A stretch of DNA of 64,000 bases from Ideonella sp. (lineage in GTDB: Bacteria > Pseudomonadota > Gammaproteobacteria > Burkholderiales > Burkholderiaceae_C), in NCBI GenBank assembly GCA_015075545.1, contig JABTUC010000001.1:124001-188000 (forward strand), given 5' to 3'. The notes below the pieces were generated by a model. The model searched no databases. It worked only from the letters and a program-made list of their open reading frames with translations, and was not told the origin of the DNA. A program made the translations under genes and the position numbers. Below, piece after piece: positions 52,163 through 62,838 of this stretch (the stretch's first letter is position 1; the number at the start of each line of letters is the position of its first letter).

Positions 52163-53953
52163 TCAGGGCGGCAGACCGGCCTTCAACAGACCGGCAAAGT
52201 AGCGCTCGTTGCCGGCCTGCAACGCGGGGCCGTTGCCCACGACGGTCTTGCGGAAGAGGGAGACCGTCGCCTGCGGCCTCAGGGCCTTCAAGCGCGCCAT
52301 CGCCTGCGCGGCCGCGTCAGTGCGGCCATGCAGAGCATCGACCGCCGCGATCAATGCCCATGCGGTGGCATTGTTCGGATTGCTGAGCGCGGCCGCCTGG
52401 AACTGCTCGTAGGCTGCGTCGTCCTGCCCCTTGTGGAAAAGCGCCGCGCCGGCAACCGCCCGGCCGAACGAAACCTGCGGACTCTCGAGGGGGCTGAGCC
52501 GGCGTCCGCGCTCGACGGCGGCTGCGACCTCGTCGAACCGTCCTAGCGCCAACAAGGTCTGTGCTAGGCGCGCATGGGACCAGGCATCGCTGGGGTTCAG
52601 CGCCAGCGCCCGCTCGTACGAGGCCAGCGCACCCAGCGGATCTTCACGGACGATCCGAAGGTGGCCCTGCGCGTAATGAGCAACGGAGTAGTCAGGGTCG
52701 ATCGCGAGCGCGCGCTGGATGGCTTCGGCGGCGAGCTCGGCCTGCTGGCCGGGATCCGTGGTTTGGCGGGTCTGGATATCCGACAGGTGACTGAGGGCGA
52801 GCCCCGTCCAGGCCCGGGCCGAGGCGGGGTCCGCGGAGATGGCCTCCTGGTACGCCGCGCGTGCCTTCATCGCGTTACCGGGGGCCGTAGACGTGCGCAA
52901 CAACTGGTCGCCGCGCGCCAGCGAGGCCATCACCGGCGATCGCGCCGTGCTGGCGGTGGCCTTGTACGCCGCCGAAGTGAGCTGCAGGTCCAGGGCGCGC
53001 GCGACGCGCAACGGGATGTCGCTTCGCCTTGCGGTCGCCTCTGCATCGGGCTGGTGCCACCGTTCGCTCCAGAGCACCGCCCCGGTGTCGGCCGACACGA
53101 ATTGCAGATCCACTTTCACCGCCTCTTCTTCGCGGCTGACGGTGCCGGTGACCACGTAGGCCACGTCCAGCAGCTTGCCGACGCGACGCAGGTCCTGTCC
53201 CTGCGCGGCCGCGGTGGCGGCGGAAGCGCGGGCGATGACCGTGGTGCCCGGCAGGCGCGCGATGTCGCCGATCAGCTCGTCGGTCATCGCCTCGGCGAAA
53301 TCCTGCGTCGTCTGGCTGCCTCGCGGCACCAGCGGCAGCACGGCCAACGACCTTTCCCTGCGGAAGGCCCGGTCCGCGTCGACGGCCGACTGGGGCCACA
53401 GGGCAACAAGTGTCAGGACCAGCGCGGCCAGGCCCGCCGCGCCCAGCGCCACGGGTCGGTACGACCGCCGCGCCACAATGGCCGCTCGCGACGTTGTAGC
53501 CGCTTCCGGTGCCTGCGCTGCGGGCACTGACGGGACTTCAGGGGCTTGCGGAGCTGCCGGCAGCGCCCCCGCATCCTTGGGCTCGAGCACGCCGTCGAAG
53601 CGATAGCCATGACGCGGCATGGTGGTCACGAACTGCGCACCTTCGGGGCCAAGGGCCGCCCGCAGGTCGGCCACGCACTGCACCAGCGAGTCCTCGGTCA
53701 CCACGACGCTCGGCCACAGGAAAGCCATCAGTTCCTGCTTACCCAGGGCGCGGCCGGGGTGTGCCACCAGGTAGGTGAGCAGCGCGTAGACCTTGGGCCG
53801 CAGAGCCAGGGGCTGGCCCTGGTGCGTGACCTCGAAGCGCACCGAATCGAGCCGGTACGGGCCGAAGGCCACCACCGGCGGCAGCGCCGGCATGGCCGGG
53901 AGGTCGTTCAGACCCACTGAGGCGCCCCCTGCCGTTGATCGGCGAAGTTTCAT
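52163..53953 (-). CDS. CadC-like membrane transcriptional regulator with TPR output/sensor region
   Basis: The product has about 596 residues. Residues 30-122 form an OmpR-type winged helix (FEVTHQGQPLALRPKVYALLTYLV, then FVTTMPRHGYRFDG). A Pro/Ala-rich linker leads to a membrane segment near residues 165-187. Then comes a TolB/FlgO-like domain (SLAVLPLVPRGSQTTQDFAEAMTDELIGDIARLPG), followed by TPR repeats to the end (SYERALALNPSDAWSHARLAQTLLALGRF). Such one-component regulators sense the periplasm. The start is ATG at 53953. The gene is divergent from a TPR lipoprotein gene (113 bp between starts) whose C-terminus resembles its own, and the pair is flanked by GlmS-tail repeats. Confidence 0.88.
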   Translation of the reverse strand: MKLRRSTAGGASVGLNDLPAMPALPPVVAFGPYRLDSVRFEVTHQGQPLALRPKVYALLTYLVAHPGRALGKQELMAFLWPSVVVTEDSLVQCVADLRAALGPEGAQFVTTMPRHGYRFDGVLEPKDAGALPAAPQAPEVPSVPAAQAPEAATTSRAAIVARRSYRPVALGAAGLAALVLTLVALWPQSAVDADRAFRRERSLAVLPLVPRGSQTTQDFAEAMTDELIGDIARLPGTTVIARASAATAAAQGQDLRRVGKLLDVAYVVTGTVSREEEAVKVDLQFVSADTGAVLWSERWHQPDAEATARRSDIPLRVARALDLQLTSAAYKATASTARSPVMASLARGDQLLRTSTAPGNAMKARAAYQEAISADPASARAWTGLALSHLSDIQTRQTTDPGQQAELAAEAIQRALAIDPDYSVAHYAQGHLRIVREDPLGALASYERALALNPSDAWSHARLAQTLLALGRFDEVAAAVERGRRLSPLESPQVSFGRAVAGAALFHKGQDDAAYEQFQAAALSNPNNATAWALIAAVDALHGRTDAAAQAMARLKALRPQATVSLFRKTVVGNGPALQAGNERYFAGLLKAGLPP

Positions 53954-54066
53954 CAAAGCTTCGTCCGGTTTTCGGGACAGGTCAAGGACGACCCGCCCAG
54001 AGTGGCCGGCAGCGCTGGTTGTGTGGTGCGAGCTCCTTCGTCCGCCGGCGCACCGGAAGGGCTTCC
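53954..54066. promoter_or_regulatory. Divergent promoter region of the regulator/lipoprotein pair
   Basis: The 113 bp between the two divergent starts must contain both promoters. No clear -10/-35 elements or palindrome could be picked out, but a winged-helix regulator encoded next door makes autoregulation from here likely. Confidence 0.35.
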
Positions 54067-55353
54067 ATGTCTCGAATTCGTTCCGCTTGGGTCAGATGGC
54101 ATCGCGTCGCGGGCGTGCTGGGGCTGGGCCTGGCCTTCGGTGGCTGCGCCACGCCCCCTGCGCCCGACGGGCCCCAATGGATTGCCATGACGCAGCCGGC
54201 GCCGGCCGGAGTCGATGCGGCGGCATCGTGGTTTCCCCAGGCGATGTCGCGGACCCTGCGCAATGAACTGGGCCTGATTCCCGGCCTGATGGTGATCGTT
54301 CCACCCGTGCCGGCCACCGGCGCGACCGAAGTGCCGGACGTGGTGGGGTGGATCGTGGAAGCTGCGGCCAGTCACGAAGGCGGGCGCACTCGCTTCGACA
54401 TTGCGCTGCGGCGCAAGGCCGAGGCCTCGCCATCGTGGCAGCGCCGCTTCGAGTACGCCGCAGACGACGATGCGTCACGGTGGCGCAAGGAGATCCCGGC
54501 CGCCGTGGCGGCGCAGCTCGGCGTGGCGCCCAAGGCCGTCGGCGCGGGCGACCTGGGCGCCTGCAGGTCAGTCGCCGCGGCCGAATACACACTGCGGGCG
54601 ATCGAGGCCTACGGCAACTACCGCACCCGCGACGACTTGCTGCGTGTTCGCGGATGGCTGGAACAGGCGCTGCAGCAGGAGCCGGGCTGCGTGGAGGCGC
54701 GGGCCCAACACGTGATGACGCACGTGTCCGAGTTGAGCAACCGGTGGAGCACCGACCCCAAGGCGCAGATGGAACTGGCAGACCGGCTCTCTCGCCAGGC
54801 CGTCACCGAAAGCCCACTGCAGCCGTTCGCGCACCTCGCGCGCTTGCAACTGCTGCGCCTGCAAAGGCAGATCGACGCCGCGTTGGAGGAGGCCACCACG
54901 TTGACGCGACTGGACCCGAGCAACAGCCTCTTCATGGGCAGGCTGGCGGCGCTGCAATACGATGTGGGCGACGCACCGGCGGCGCTGGCCACCGCGCGCA
55001 AGATCCAGAGCCTGCCGAGCGGCACACTGGCCGCGCTACAACAGGGTTTGCTCTACGAGGGAATGGCGCATTTCTCGATGGGCGAGGAACAGCAGTCCGC
55101 GGCGGTGCTGCGCCGGCTGGTGGCTCTCAACCCCCAGAATAGCTTTGCCTGGCTGATGCTGGCCAGCATCGAGGCCCTGCATGGGCGCGATCCTGAAGCG
55201 ACCGCTGCGTTGCAGCGTTATCTGGCGCTGTCATCCGCGGGTCAATCGATCAAGCGGCTGCGCGCCAACGAGACGACGATCCCAGAAGGCAAGTTCAAGC
55301 GGCAGCGCGAGAGGTACTACGCGGGGCTGCGACGCGCAGGGTTGGCGGAGTGA
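54067..55353 (+). CDS. TPR-containing lipoprotein, 428 aa
   Basis: The N-terminus is a lipoprotein signal (VLGLGLAFGGCATPP, Cys near residue 27), so the protein should sit on a membrane facing the periplasm. Residues about 40-160 form a region with the TolB-like pattern of a nucleotide-free alpha/beta fold; the rest has TPR-type helices (EEATTLTRLDPSNSLFMGRLAALQYDVGD, LVALNPQNSFAWLMLASIEALHGRDPEAT). Its end, RYYAGLRRAGLAE, mirrors RYFAGLLKAGLPP at the end of the divergent regulator, and ALHGR occurs in both. I infer common ancestry and a functional pair. GGAAGGG precedes ATG 54067. Confidence 0.82.
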   Translation: MSRIRSAWVRWHRVAGVLGLGLAFGGCATPPAPDGPQWIAMTQPAPAGVDAAASWFPQAMSRTLRNELGLIPGLMVIVPPVPATGATEVPDVVGWIVEAAASHEGGRTRFDIALRRKAEASPSWQRRFEYAADDDASRWRKEIPAAVAAQLGVAPKAVGAGDLGACRSVAAAEYTLRAIEAYGNYRTRDDLLRVRGWLEQALQQEPGCVEARAQHVMTHVSELSNRWSTDPKAQMELADRLSRQAVTESPLQPFAHLARLQLLRLQRQIDAALEEATTLTRLDPSNSLFMGRLAALQYDVGDAPAALATARKIQSLPSGTLAALQQGLLYEGMAHFSMGEEQQSAAVLRRLVALNPQNSFAWLMLASIEALHGRDPEATAALQRYLALSSAGQSIKRLRANETTIPEGKFKRQRERYYAGLRRAGLAE

Positions 55354-55450
55354 GCCATCGCGCCTCGATCGCGCTGCCAACTGCCGGCCGACATGCGCTC
55401 CCAGCCAAAAGACCAAGGAATCGGCAGCGCTTTCAGCGCTGCGCGCCGCG

Positions 55451-55510
55451 CAAGAGCGCGACCGTCTACTCGACGGTCACGCTCTTGGCGAGATGTCAGG
55501 GTTTGTGGCT
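55451..55510 (-). repeat. GlmS 3'-tail repeat, copy 2 (with hairpin)
   Basis: The minus strand reads LAKSVTVE then TAG (stop at 55466-55468). Further upstream the frame is lost by a small change at about 55491-55500. The stem pairs CAAGAGCG with CGCTCTTG and GACCGTC with GACGGTC across 55451-55487. Confidence 0.85.
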
Positions 55511-55566
55511 GCGGGCGGCCCTGCGGGCCTTGACTTCGCTGGCGCGAAGTCAGCCTGCGCCGCAAG
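55501..55566. repeat. Second interspersed repeat with hairpin (copy B)
   Basis: It shares about 50 bases of pattern with the copy at 59.5 kb (TGTGGCTGCGG at the start, AGCCTGCGCCGCAA at the end). The stem TGACTTCGC (55531-55539) pairs with GCGAAGTCA (55544-55552). The stem sequence differs from other copies, but pairing is kept. Confidence 0.75.
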
Positions 55567-55625
55567 CCCAGCAACTTGCGGCCGCACAGCGGCCGGTCGC
55601 TGCGCGACGCGAAGCGCGCGCCCGT

Positions 55626-55667
55626 CTACTCGACGGTCACGCTCTTGGCGAGATTGCGTGGCTTGTG
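55626..55667 (-). repeat. GlmS 3'-tail repeat, copy 3
   Basis: The minus strand reads [13 protein letters not shown] then TAG, identical over 12 residues to the real GlmS C-terminus but with different codons (for example AAG CCA CGC). The left hairpin arm is degenerate here. It lies 120-160 bp from the true glmS end, in the same orientation. Confidence 0.88.
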
Positions 55668-55716
55668 GTGCGCGCCCGCCGCTCCCGCGGCTTCACATCG
55701 CTGCGCGATGTGAGCG
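55661..55716. repeat. Second interspersed repeat with hairpin (copy C)
   Basis: This copy contains the stem TCACATCGC (55693-55701) with GCGATGTGA (55705-55713) and a 3-base loop. The flanks (GGCTTGTGG before, GAGCGCG after) match other copies only in part. Confidence 0.7.
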
Positions 55717-55788
55717 CGCCCCAAAAACCAAGGAATCGGCAGCGCCTTCAGCGCTGCGCGCTTGCGCGCGCCGCGAAGAGCGTGCCCG

Positions 55789-57642
<1,854 letters not shown>

Positions 57643-57783
57643 GAAGGCTTGGCCTGAGGCGGTTGCGAGTGGCGCGATGGTAGACAAGCCGGATCGGAAT
57701 GAGTTTGCATTCTTCTCGACTTTTCGCAATATTTGCTCTTATCTGCACCTCGATCGCGCGATTGCGCTATCACAATCGATCAC
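57643..57783. promoter_or_regulatory. Divergent promoter region glmS / Lrp-type regulator
   Basis: This 141-bp region is clearly AT-richer than the rest, especially 57700-57745. A possible plus-strand promoter is TTGCAT, 17 bp, AATATT. GATTG and CAATC, 8 bp apart, form an imperfect inverted repeat just before the regulator start and could be its own binding site. Confidence 0.45.
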
Positions 57784-58323
57784 ATGCAAGATTCCGCCGC
57801 TCAGACTCCCTTGGATGAGGTGGATCACCGCCTGCTCGGGCTGCTGCAGGACGACGCCTCGCGCTCGAACCAGGCGCTGGCCGAAGCGGCGCGCGTGTCG
57901 CCCGCCACCGCGCTGCGCCGGGTGCGACGGCTCGTCGAGCAAGGCGTGATCGAGCGCCAGATGGCGATCGTCTCGCCGCAGGCGTTCGACGCCGGGCTGA
58001 CGGCGATCGTCGAGATCACGCTCGACCGCCAGGGCGCCGAGCACCTGGCGGCATTCGAGGCGCGCGCGGTCGCCGAGCCCGCGGTGCAGCAGTGCTACCG
58101 CGTGACCCCGGGGCCCGACTGCGTGCTGGTGGTGTGGGTGCGCGACATGAGCCACTACAACGCGCTGGTGCAGCGGCTGTTCACCGACGACGCCAACGTG
58201 CGCAACGTCAAGAGCTACTTCGCGACGCGGCGCGCCAAGTTCGACCCGCGAGTCGACTTCACGCCGCCGGCGGCGCAACCGCGGGCGCAGCCGACGCCGT
58301 CTTCAGCAGCACCAGCCCCTTGA
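57784..58323 (+). CDS. Lrp/AsnC family transcriptional regulator
   Basis: This 179-residue regulator has an N-terminal helix-turn-helix (VDHRLLGLLQDDASRSNQALAEAARVSPATALRRVRRLVEQGVI) and a C-terminal RAM ligand-binding domain (LTAIVEITLDRQGAEHLAAFEARAV, CYRVTPGPDCVLVVWVRDMSHYNALVQRLF). A Pro/Ala-rich tail of about 15 residues extends beyond the usual end. ATG 57784 gives the normal N-terminus. The last 65 bp overlap the 3' end of the convergent rlmI gene. The effector is probably an amino acid, but the target is not shown. Confidence 0.93.
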   Translation: MQDSAAQTPLDEVDHRLLGLLQDDASRSNQALAEAARVSPATALRRVRRLVEQGVIERQMAIVSPQAFDAGLTAIVEITLDRQGAEHLAAFEARAVAEPAVQQCYRVTPGPDCVLVVWVRDMSHYNALVQRLFTDDANVRNVKSYFATRRAKFDPRVDFTPPAAQPRAQPTPSSAAPAP

Positions 58324-59476
58324 GGTACTCGCCCTCGGGGAACTCGATCGTCGTCGGGTGGTCGCACGCGGCCTCCAGGCGCTGCACGATCGCGGCGTTG
58401 ACGCCGGCATCGATGCCGGCGCCGGCAACGATCTTGTGGAACAGTTCGGCGCCGACGCCGCCCGAGCACGAGAAGGTGAACAGCACGCCGCCGGGCGCCA
58501 GCAGCGCGAGCGCGAGGCGGTTGATGTCCTTGTACGCGCGCGCCGCGCGCTCGGCGTGCGCGGCGGTCGGCGCGAACTTCGGCGGGTCGAGCACGATGGC
58601 GTCGAAGCGCTCGCCGGCCTTCAGCGTGTGGCGCAGCGTCTGGTTGACGTCGGCGTCGAGGTAGGCGGCCGAGCGTTCGCCGAAACCGTTGCGCGCCACG
58701 TTGGCACGCGCCAGCTCGAGCGCGGCGGCCGAGGAATCCACGCTCGTCACGTGCGACGCGCCGCCGGCGAAGGCCGCGACGCTGAAGCCGCCGCTGTAGC
58801 AGTAGCAGTTGAGCACGCGCTCGCAGCCGAGCCGGCGCACCCACTGCGCGAAGGCGTGCCGGTTGTCGCGCTGGTCGAGGTAGAAGCCGGTCTTGTGGCC
58901 GTGCGCCACGTCGAGCGCGAGCGTCCAGTCGTGCTCGCGGATCACGACCTCGGTGGCGCCGCCGCCGCGCAACCAGCCGCTGCGCGCGGCCAGGCCTTCG
59001 AGGCTGCGCACGCCGGAGTCGGAGCGTTCGTAGACCGCGGCGACGCCGGTCACCCGCACCAGCGCATCGGCGATCGCATCGCGCCAGCGCTCGACGCCGG
59101 CGGCCAGGAACTGCACGCTCGCCACGTCGCCGTAGCGGTCGACGATAAGGCCGGGCAGGCCGTCGGCCTCGGCGTGCACCAGCCGCACGCCGTCGCTGGC
59201 CACGGCGAGGCGCCGGCGCAACGCCACCGCCGCGGCCAGCCGGCGCTCGAAGAACGCCGCGTCGATGCGCTCGGCCTCGTCGAAGCTCCAGGCACGCAAG
59301 CGGATCGACGAGCGCGGGCTGTACGCCGCCCACGCCAGGAATCGCCCGTCGCTCGCCTGCACGCGCACCGTCTCGCCGGAGTCGCCGCCGCCCTTGTCGA
59401 CGCTGCCTTCGAACACCCACGGGTGGCGGCGCAGCAGCGAGCGCTCCTTGCCGGCGCGCAATCGGACGACCTTCAT
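58259..59476 (-). CDS. rlmI: 23S rRNA (cytosine-C5)-methyltransferase, RlmI-type
   Basis: This 405-residue SAM-dependent methyltransferase is of the RlmI/YccW class, which makes m5C1962 in 23S rRNA. It has an N-terminal PUA domain (VVRLRAGKERSLLRRHPWVFEGSV) and a Rossmann methyltransferase with LNCYCYSGGFSVAAFAGGASHVTSVDSS, IVLDPPKFAPT and the catalytic FSCSGG. The HKTGFYLDQRDNR block near residue 195 is diagnostic. The C-terminus carries an Ala/Pro tail that overlaps the end of the Lrp-type gene. Length is near the norm of 396. Confidence 0.93.
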   Translation of the reverse strand: MKVVRLRAGKERSLLRRHPWVFEGSVDKGGGDSGETVRVQASDGRFLAWAAYSPRSSIRLRAWSFDEAERIDAAFFERRLAAAVALRRRLAVASDGVRLVHAEADGLPGLIVDRYGDVASVQFLAAGVERWRDAIADALVRVTGVAAVYERSDSGVRSLEGLAARSGWLRGGGATEVVIREHDWTLALDVAHGHKTGFYLDQRDNRHAFAQWVRRLGCERVLNCYCYSGGFSVAAFAGGASHVTSVDSSAAALELARANVARNGFGERSAAYLDADVNQTLRHTLKAGERFDAIVLDPPKFAPTAAHAERAARAYKDINRLALALLAPGGVLFTFSCSGGVGAELFHKIVAGAGIDAGVNAAIVQRLEAACDHPTTIEFPEGEYLKGLVLLKTASAAPAVAPPAA

Positions 59477-59483
59477 GCCGGCG

Positions 59484-59548
59484 ATTGTGGCTGCGGCCGG
59501 CGCTACGCGCCTTCACATCGCCCTGGCGATGTGAGCCTGCGCCGCAAC
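59484..59548. repeat. Second interspersed repeat with hairpin (copy D)
   Basis: Between the divergent rlmI and lipoprotein genes. It matches copy B (55501-55566) over about 50 bases. The stem TCACATCG pairs with CGATGTGA within 59513-59534. No GlmS tail accompanies this copy. Confidence 0.7.
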
Positions 59549-59647
59549 CTTCGGTTGTCCGCTGCCCGCCTGCGCACCCTGTTGGGGATGGACACGGCCG
59601 ACCTGCCGGCGCACGATTGCGCTCTTCGCACGGATCGAGGGGGCTCC

Positions 59648-60202
59648 ATGAATCACGGTTTCCAAAGTGCTGCGGTGGCGCTGGCGGCGGCACTCGCGCT
59701 CGGCGCCTGCGGCAAGGTGCAGGAGAAGGCCGCCGAGGCCGCGACCGAGAAGGCGATCGAGTCGGCGTTGTCCAAGGACGGCACGCAGGCCAAGGTCAAC
59801 CTGTCCGAAGGCGGCATCAAGGTCGCCACCACCGACGCCTCGGGCAAGACCAGCCAGATGGAGCTGGGCAACGCCAAGATCAGCGAAGCCGAGGTCGGCC
59901 TGCCGTTCTACCCCGGTGCGCAGGCGACCGAAGGCTCGTCGATGCGCATCGTCAACGGCAACAACACCGCGCTGCAGGTGGCGCTGCACAGCGCCGACAG
60001 CCACGACAAGGTGACCGCGTTCTACCGCGAGAAGATCAAGGCGATCGCGCAGGGCAAGCAGGTGATGGAGATGAGCCACAACGACGGCGCGTCGATGTCG
60101 CTGATCGACGAGCAGGCCAAGAGCACGCTGGCGGTGCACATCAACAAGGCCGAGAACGGCACCGACATCGCGCTCACGGCCAACCGCGAAGGCGCCAAGT
60201 AG
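59648..60202 (+). CDS. Putative lipoprotein, 184 aa
   Basis: The N-terminus is a lipoprotein signal (AAVALAAALALGACGKV, Cys near residue 21). The mature part begins with a helical, Ala/Glu-rich stretch (EKAAEAATEKAIESALS). It ends with a compact domain (GLPFYPGAQATEGSSM, VTAFYREKIKAIAQGKQVM), a pattern seen in other small secreted proteins of unknown role. GAGGG lies about 7 bases before the ATG. No functional clue comes from its neighbours. Confidence 0.78.
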   Translation: MNHGFQSAAVALAAALALGACGKVQEKAAEAATEKAIESALSKDGTQAKVNLSEGGIKVATTDASGKTSQMELGNAKISEAEVGLPFYPGAQATEGSSMRIVNGNNTALQVALHSADSHDKVTAFYREKIKAIAQGKQVMEMSHNDGASMSLIDEQAKSTLAVHINKAENGTDIALTANREGAK

Positions 60203-60293
60203 CGGCTTCGCCCGCACGCCCGGCGGCCGTGCACTCGACCGCCGTGCGATCGAACGGCACCTTCGACGGCTGCGCCGCGGCGGCGCCGAGGCC

Positions 60294-61226
60294 CTACTTG
60301 CGCCTGGCGCGCGGGTGCGCCGCGTCGTACACGCGAGCCAGGTGCTGGTGGTCGAGCTTGGTGTAGATCTGCGTCGTCGCGATGTTGGCGTGGCCGAGCA
60401 GCTCCTGCACCGCGCGCAGGTCGCCGCTCGATTGCAGCAGGTGCGAGGCGAAGCTGTGGCGCAGCATGTGCGGGTGCACGTGCGTCGGCAGCCCGGCGGC
60501 GCGCGCCAGTTGCGCCAGCCGCGCGCGCACCTGGCTGGCCGACAGCCGCGTGCCGCGCCGGCTGACGAACAGCGCCGTCTCGTCGCCGCGCACGAGCTGC
60601 GCGCGCTGCTGCAGCCACTGGTCGATCGCGACCGCCGCGGCGCCGCCCACCGGCACGCTGCGCCGCTTGCCGCCCTTGCCGAGCACGTGCGCGCTGCGGT
60701 CGGCGCGGTCGATCCAGCCGGCCGATTGCGGCGAGGCCTGCGCGTCGAGCCCCACCAGCTCGCCGATGCGCAGGCCGCAGCCGTACAGCAGCTCGACCAC
60801 CGCATGGTCGCGCGCGCGCAGCGCTTCGTCGGCGGCTCCGGACGTGCCACCGTGCTCGGCCAGCGCCACCGCCTGGTCGACCGACAGCGCCTTGGGCAGC
60901 GGCTTGGCCGCCTTGGGCGCGCGCAGGCCGTCGACCGGGTTTTGCGTCATCTCGCCGCGCCGCCCCCACCAGCGGTACAGCCCGCGCCAGGCCGACAGCG
61001 TGAGCGCCAGCGTGCGCGGCGCCAGCCGGCGCGCGCGCAGCCCCGCGAGCCAGCGCCGCAGGTGGTGCGACTGCGCGTCGCGCAGCGCCACGCCGTCGGC
61101 CGCGGCGGCGGCCTGCAGTTGCGACAGCGCGGTGCCGTACAGTGCCAGCGTGCGCGCCGCCAGATGACGCTCGACCGCCAGGTGCTGCAGGTAGGCGTCG
61201 ACACCGGCGTCGGGCGCGGCCGACAT
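60294..61226 (-). CDS. xerC: Tyrosine recombinase for chromosome dimer resolution
   Basis: XerC, with XerD, resolves chromosome dimers at dif during division. The 310-residue protein has an N-terminal SAM-like core-binding domain and a C-terminal catalytic domain with CGLRIGELVGL (Arg), GKGGKRRSVPV (Lys), HPHMLRHSFASHLL (His-x-x-Arg) and LLGHANIATTQIYTKLD (His and nucleophile Tyr). The order dapF, DUF484, xerC is conserved in proteobacteria, so this is the housekeeping recombinase, not an island integrase. ATG 61226 lies 13 bp after the DUF484 stop. Confidence 0.95.
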   Translation of the reverse strand: MSAAPDAGVDAYLQHLAVERHLAARTLALYGTALSQLQAAAAADGVALRDAQSHHLRRWLAGLRARRLAPRTLALTLSAWRGLYRWWGRRGEMTQNPVDGLRAPKAAKPLPKALSVDQAVALAEHGGTSGAADEALRARDHAVVELLYGCGLRIGELVGLDAQASPQSAGWIDRADRSAHVLGKGGKRRSVPVGGAAAVAIDQWLQQRAQLVRGDETALFVSRRGTRLSASQVRARLAQLARAAGLPTHVHPHMLRHSFASHLLQSSGDLRAVQELLGHANIATTQIYTKLDHQHLARVYDAAHPRARRK

Positions 61227-61239
61227 CGGTGCCTCCGCT

Positions 61240-61920
61240 TCAGAAGCGCGGCAGCAGCCGCGACAGCCCGGCGCTCGCCACTTCGCCCAGGCGCGCCAGG
61301 AACTCGGTGCCCATGTCGGCGCTGTAGCGTGTGGGGTCGGGCGAGCCGAGCACCAGCAGGCCGAAGGCATCGGCCGCGTCGCCGTGGCGCAGCGAGATCA
61401 TCGCCAGCGACGCCACCGAAGCCGGCTCTTCGAGCCACTGGCAGGCCTCGAAGCCCGAGTTGATGCCGCAGTACGGCATGCGCAGGCTGGCCGCGAAGGT
61501 GCGCACGTCGTCGCTCGCGCCCTGCGCGAAGCGCAGCGCGGCGAACGGGTCGGCGGCGCCCCAGATGCGCAGCGCCGCGCGCGGCACCATGAACTCGTGC
61601 CGGATCTCGCGCACGATCACTTCGGGCAGATCGGCCGCGTTGGCGGTGAGCAGGATCGCGCGCGTGAAGCGGTGCAGCCGCTCGCCGATGGCCTCGTTGT
61701 CCTGGCTGGCGCGGATCATCTCGATGATCCTGTGCTCCAGGCCTTTGATCTTGTCGCGCAGCATCTCCATCTGCCGCTCCTGCAGCGACACCGCGCGCGC
61801 GCCGTGCGGGCTGGTCAGCCGTGCCGCGGCGAGGATCTCGGCGTGCCGCTCGAAGAACTCCGGCGTGCGCACCAGGAAGCCGGCGATCTCGGCCTCGGTG
61901 ATGCCTGGTATCCCGCTCAT
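61240..61920 (-). CDS. DUF484 family protein
   Basis: This 226-residue soluble protein has a GAF-like fold of unknown role. Family marks are [22 protein letters not shown] near the start, [25 protein letters not shown] (coiled coil, near residue 45) and [16 protein letters not shown]. It lies between dapF and xerC, as in many proteobacteria. Its start overlaps the dapF stop by 4 bp (ATGA), and it is followed by xerC after 13 bp. Confidence 0.95.
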   Translation of the reverse strand: MSGIPGITEAEIAGFLVRTPEFFERHAEILAAARLTSPHGARAVSLQERQMEMLRDKIKGLEHRIIEMIRASQDNEAIGERLHRFTRAILLTANAADLPEVIVREIRHEFMVPRAALRIWGAADPFAALRFAQGASDDVRTFAASLRMPYCGINSGFEACQWLEEPASVASLAMISLRHGDAADAFGLLVLGSPDPTRYSADMGTEFLARLGEVASAGLSRLLPRF

Positions 61921-62771
61921 AGCTCGATCTCTCCTTCGAAGACGGTGTGCGCCGGCCCGGTCATGATCACCGCGGCGTCGCCGCCTGGCCATTCGACGCT
62001 CAGCACGCCGCCGCGCGTGTGCACGTCGACCCTGGCGTCGAGCCAGCCGAGCCGCACGCCGGCCACCACCGCGGCGCAGGCGCCGGTGCCGCACGAAAGC
62101 GTCTCGCCGGCGTGGCGCTCGTAGACACGCAGCGCGATCTCGCTGCGCGACAGCACCTGCATGAAGCCGGCGTTGACCTTGCGCGCGAAGCGCGGGTGCG
62201 ATTCGATCAGCGCGCCCAGCTCGACCACCGGCGCGGCGGCCACGTCGTCGACGCGCTGCACGGCGTGCGGGTTGCCCATCGACAGCACCGCCACCTCGAC
62301 CGCGCGCCCGCCGTCCAGCGGCAGCGGCCACAGCTCGAACTGCCCCACCTGGCGCGGCACCAGCCCGCTCGCATCGAACGGCAGCGCGGCGTGTTCGAAC
62401 ACCGGTGCCTGCATGTCGACCGCCACGCGGCCGTCGGACTGCAGGTTCAGATCGAGCACGCGGTTCATCGTCTCGACGCGGATGGTGTCGCGCGCCGTCA
62501 GGCCCTTGTCGCGCACGAAGCGCACGAAGCAGCGCGCGCCGTTGCCGCAGTGCTCGACCTCGTCGCCGGTGTTGTTGAAGATGCGGTAGCTGAAATCCAC
62601 GCCGCCGCGCCGCGCAGGCTCCACCAGCAGGATCTGGTCGGCGCCGACGCCGAAACGGCGGTCGCCGAGGCGGCGCAACTGTTCGGCGCTGAGTTCGATC
62701 GGCCCTTTGGTAGCGTCGAGCATCACGAAGTCGTTGCCCGCGCCTTGCATCTTGGTGAAGCGCAATCTCAT
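61917..62771 (-). CDS. dapF: Diaminopimelate epimerase
   Basis: DapF converts LL- to meso-diaminopimelate for lysine and peptidoglycan synthesis. The 284-residue length is normal. It starts [20 protein letters not shown], a family signature. The two catalytic cysteines are in [10 protein letters not shown] (near residue 75) and LSCGTGACA (near residue 225). It is the first gene of the dapF-DUF484-xerC unit, linked by a 4-bp overlap to the next gene. Confidence 0.97.
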   Translation of the reverse strand: MRLRFTKMQGAGNDFVMLDATKGPIELSAEQLRRLGDRRFGVGADQILLVEPARRGGVDFSYRIFNNTGDEVEHCGNGARCFVRFVRDKGLTARDTIRVETMNRVLDLNLQSDGRVAVDMQAPVFEHAALPFDASGLVPRQVGQFELWPLPLDGGRAVEVAVLSMGNPHAVQRVDDVAAAPVVELGALIESHPRFARKVNAGFMQVLSRSEIALRVYERHAGETLSCGTGACAAVVAGVRLGWLDARVDVHTRGGVLSVEWPGGDAAVIMTGPAHTVFEGEIEL

Positions 62772-62838
62772 CGGCGGCGATTATCGCCGCCGATGCGGGG
62801 CCCGCAGGCAACGTGCCGGCGCGCGAGTCAGGCGGCGG

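Larger units (their letters stand above)
55354..55788. repeat. 435-bp repeat cluster at the glmS 3' side
   Basis: This stretch has no gene. It is built from short repeats. Two long direct copies start ACCAAGGAATCGGC at 55412 and 55728 and run about 80-90 bp into the hairpins. It also holds GlmS-tail copies at 55451-55510 and 55626-55667, and two hairpin repeats at 55501-55566 and 55661-55716. Confidence 0.85.

Noticed and set aside
57643-57783. glmS riboswitch or ribozyme in the leader
   Set aside because: The leader is only about 140 bp, AT-rich and shared with a divergent gene; no ribozyme core is visible, and the element is typical of Firmicutes.
60294-61226. Tyrosine recombinase as possible integrase of the glmS-end element
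   Set aside because: It is XerC in the conserved dapF-DUF484-xerC order and lies outside the repeats.
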